From positions 1 through 7,569 of the forward strand of contig CAJGEB010000046.1 of NCBI GenBank assembly GCA_904502045.1: a stretch of 7,569 nt of DNA, written 5' to 3'. The notes beneath the pieces are model-generated. The model searched no databases. It was not told the DNA's origin and saw only the letters and a list, made by a program, of their open reading frames with translations. The first letter of the stretch is position 1. The number at the start of each line of letters is the position of its first letter. Below are positions 5,754 through 7,569 of the stretch, in pieces. Position numbers and translations under genes: made by a program. Origin of the DNA: an uncultured Oscillospiraceae bacterium (GTDB lineage Bacteria; Bacillota; Clostridia; Oscillospirales; Ruminococcaceae).

Positions 5754-6602
5754 ATGAACAAGACTCTTTTGGGAATAGGTAAAGCCCTGTGCTACTTTTT
5801 GGTGTTCTTTATTTCACAGTCGGTTGCATCTGCCGCAGCGGTATTTTTACTCTTTGTCTTAAAATTCCCCTCATTTGATACAGGTAATACCTTTACTTTC
5901 TTCATCGAGCTATTAAACGAAATGTCCGCACATACCACCCTGATACTGCTCATCTCAGGACTCCTCACCCTCGCGGTGTACGTCATCTTCTTCGCCGTCA
6001 GAAAAAAGAACTTTTTCGCAAAATGCGGTTATAATAAAATAAACGTCCTTTCGCTTATTCCCGCGGCCGTCGCAGGAGTAGCCTTCAACTTCTTCGTTTC
6101 GGGACTCATCTCCCTTATACCCGAAAATTCCCCGCTGATGTCGGATTATCTCTCTTCATCTGCACCGCTTCTTTCGGGTAACCCGCTCCTCAGCTTTTTC
6201 GTTATAGCCTTGCTCACTCCCGTAGTTGAAGAAACGGTATTCAGAGGGCTCGTCTACACCCGTCTTTCCCGCGGTATGCCCACCGCTCTTGCTCTTATTT
6301 TGCAGGGAGCTCTGTTCGGTATTATGCACGGCTCTCCTCTTTGGGCGGCGTACGGCTTCGTTCTCGGGGTTATTCTCGGTCTTTTCTTCCTTTACTTCCG
6401 CACCCTGCTGGCTCCCATAGTATTTCACGTATTCTTCAATGCAGTAAATTTCCTGCCCCTCAATATAGAGGTTACCGCAAAAACCAGTCTTATTTTCATC
6501 CTATCTTCCGCCGCGGTAATAGTCCTGCTGATACCCCTTACTTTAAAATTTTGCAAAAAATCTCCCGCCTCTGAACTCGTACCCGATAACCCCTCGCTGT
6601 AA
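5754..6602 (+). CDS. CPBP family intramembrane glutamic protease
   Basis: A 282-residue, very hydrophobic protein with about eight predicted membrane segments, in the CPBP (CAAX protease and bacteriocin-processing, Abi/Rce1-like) family. All three conserved motifs are present: E159-E160-x-x-x-R164 in VVEETVFRG, F188-x-x-x-H192 in FGIMHG, and H225-x-x-x-N229 in HVFFNAVN. The catalytic glutamate and supporting histidines therefore appear intact, and the protein should be an active membrane-embedded endopeptidase. Bacterial members have been tied to bacteriocin maturation or self-immunity and to regulated proteolysis, but no bacteriocin gene is visible nearby, so the substrate is unknown. The ATG at 5754 has GGAGG 8 bases upstream and its own promoter. 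It appears monocistronic, closed by a terminator directly after the stop codon. Confidence 0.92.
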   Translation: MNKTLLGIGKALCYFLVFFISQSVASAAAVFLLFVLKFPSFDTGNTFTFFIELLNEMSAHTTLILLISGLLTLAVYVIFFAVRKKNFFAKCGYNKINVLSLIPAAVAGVAFNFFVSGLISLIPENSPLMSDYLSSSAPLLSGNPLLSFFVIALLTPVVEETVFRGLVYTRLSRGMPTALALILQGALFGIMHGSPLWAAYGFVLGVILGLFFLYFRTLLAPIVFHVFFNAVNFLPLNIEVTAKTSLIFILSSAAVIVLLIPLTLKFCKKSPASELVPDNPSL

Positions 6603-6606
6603 AATT

Positions 6607-6640
6607 AATACCCCCGTTAGCACGGGGGTATTTTTTATTT
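6607..6640. terminator. Bidirectional terminator between convergent genes
   Basis: An 11-bp perfect stem, AATACCCCCGT (6607-6617) with ACGGGGGTATT (6622-6632), has a TAGC tetraloop. On the plus strand TTTTTTATTT follows, so it strongly terminates the CPBP transcript. On the minus strand the stem follows the carboxypeptidase stop codon at once and leads into TTAATTTTAC, a weaker U-tract. The plus-strand T-tract overlaps that stop codon, so the two genes share the element with almost no spare bases. Confidence 0.92.
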
Positions 6641-7569
6641 CAGAAAATCCTCGTAAAGCTCATTGGTAACAGCAAAACGGTCGTAGGAATTTTCGCACCC
6701 GAACACTCCTACAATACTCTTCTTGCCGTCCTTTTCAAACGCGGCAAGCAAACAGGCTCCCGCTCTTCCCGTAGTACCCGTTTTGAGCCCTACGCAGTAC
6801 GGATTATAGTGCTCGCTTGCGGATTGCAAGAGCTGATTCGTGTTGCTCCACTCGTTAATATGTCCGCTCGCATAGGTCACCTTTGCATACGCCGTCGATG
6901 CGTATTTCATCACTATCTCGCTCTCAAGCGAAAGCTCCCCGAGCTTCAAGATGTCCGCAAGACAGCTGTAATGTCCTTCTGCGTGGTAGCCGTCGGGATT
7001 TTCCCAAACGGTATTTACAAATCCGTTTCGCTCGGACCACTCGTTCATCTCGGCAATAAACGCATCTACCGCTTGCCCGGCATCAGCTGCGTTCGGTTCA
7101 AGCAGCCTACCCACATTCGCCGCCAAAACGTACGCGGCGTCGCATCCCGACGGCAGCAGCATCGCTTCTATCAGCATCTCCACCGTCAGCTCGTGTCCCT
7201 TTCTCACGTAAGCGATAGACGCATCCGCCGCCACAAGCTTAAGCTCGTCCCCGACCGTGCAGACCATTTGAGGATCCGCAACCTCAAGGGCAGTAAGTGC
7301 CGCCGCAAGCTTTGTTATACTTGCGGGGAAAAGCTCCGCTTCCATTTCGCCTTTACTGTAAAGCAGTCCGCCTGCAAGGTCATACACAAAAATATTTTGC
7401 GCGGCATAATCCTTTTCGGGCTCGCTCGGCTCACTCTCGGAGCCTCCACTCGACTCTTCGGGCGTGCTTACTTCACTCTCGGAGCTCCCACTCGACTCTT
7501 CGGGTGTGCTTCCCTCGCTTTCGGAGCTCCCACTCGACTCTTCGGGCGTGCTTACTTCGCTTTCGGAGC
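6635..7569 (-). CDS. D-Ala-D-Ala carboxypeptidase, S11 family (N-terminus cut off)
   Basis: The last 310 residues of a penicillin-binding-type serine peptidase that trims the terminal D-alanine from peptidoglycan stem peptides outside the membrane. The reading frame stays open to the window edge, so the true start, signal or anchor lies beyond 7569. The catalytic tetrad SITK is at 7321-7310, the second motif reads S-G-C (7150-7142) where SxN is usual, and the third is KTGTTG from 6784. NTNQLL and NPDGYHAEGHYS segments also fit S11. The domain is preceded by a long Ser/Glu/Pro/Thr spacer of 14-residue repeats (42 bp each) and ends soon after the KTG motif (about 48 residues), without the C-terminal beta domain and amphipathic anchor of E. 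coli PBP5. Tethering is thus probably N-terminal. It converges on the CPBP gene at a shared terminator. A GTG at 7387 is not the start, since it lies inside the catalytic domain's first strand. Confidence 0.9.
   Translation of the reverse strand, partial: SESEVSTPEESSGSSESEGSTPEESSGSSESEVSTPEESSGGSESEPSEPEKDYAAQNIFVYDLAGGLLYSKGEMEAELFPASITKLAAALTALEVADPQMVCTVGDELKLVAADASIAYVRKGHELTVEMLIEAMLLPSGCDAAYVLAANVGRLLEPNAADAGQAVDAFIAEMNEWSERNGFVNTVWENPDGYHAEGHYSCLADILKLGELSLESEIVMKYASTAYAKVTYASGHINEWSNTNQLLQSASEHYNPYCVGLKTGTTGRAGACLLAAFEKDGKKSIVGVFGCENSYDRFAVTNELYEDFLK
7439..7569 (-). repeat. 42-bp tandem repeats in the carboxypeptidase spacer
   Basis: Three consecutive 42-bp copies (7439-7480, 7481-7522, 7523-7564), each starting with GGAGC on the plus strand, and the first five bases of a fourth at the window edge. 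Each encodes the 14-residue unit S-E-S-E-(V/G)-S-T-P-E-E-S-S-G-(S/G). The two outer full copies share the V unit and the middle one the G unit; a decayed SESEPSEPE follows before the catalytic domain. The total copy number is unknown because the array leaves the window. Confidence 0.95.

Noticed and set aside
5754..6602. CPBP gene as part of a bacteriocin cluster.
   Set aside because: No precursor peptide, transporter or modification enzyme is visible on either side; the neighbours are general cell-envelope and DUF47 genes.

Overview
The window looks like chromosomal housekeeping sequence from a Gram-positive bacterium of the Bacillota, most likely class Clostridia and possibly an Oscillospirales/Ruminococcaceae relative. 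This rests on the dgt-dnaG gene pair, a four-cysteine L31, a PdaA-type deacetylase, strong GGAGG-like ribosome binding sites, sigma-A promoters of the TTGACA/TATAAT type and U-tailed intrinsic terminators. The lineage is an inference from gene content and style, not from a database match. There is no mobile element, CRISPR array, rRNA or intact tRNA.

Layout. From 1 to 3491 the minus strand carries rpmE (3291-3491), yigZ (2582-3214), dgt (1510-2508) and dnaG (1477 down through the left edge, C-terminus missing). rpmE has its own good promoter and a hairpin behind it with a poor U-tract, so some readthrough into yigZ-dgt-dnaG is plausible. A 229-bp AT-rich gap (3560-3788) lies behind the rpmE promoter and separates this block from plus-strand genes: a PdaA-like polysaccharide deacetylase lipoprotein (3789-4781), a DUF47/PhoU-like protein (4892-5518) and a CPBP-family membrane protease (5754-6602). 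The last two each have a clear promoter of their own. Their -10 regions are nearly the same over 22 bp. On the right, a minus-strand D-Ala-D-Ala carboxypeptidase (6635 to beyond 7569) converges on the CPBP gene at a shared bidirectional terminator, and the window ends inside its 42-bp tandem repeats.

Working together. Replication and nucleotide-pool functions (DnaG, dGTPase) and translation (L31) sit on the left. The right half is about the cell envelope: a deacetylase and a carboxypeptidase, each with a low-complexity Ser/Glu/Pro spacer and each probably tethered at its N-terminus, plus a membrane protease.

The most unusual piece is the 235-bp gap between the DUF47 and CPBP genes. It holds nested complementary segments (an 11-bp helix outside an 8-bp hairpin), a C-rich anti-Shine-Dalgarno-like stretch, an internal consensus -10 and a strong terminator. 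This could be an undescribed structured or small regulatory RNA. The complementarity is visible in the sequence; transcription and function are not shown.
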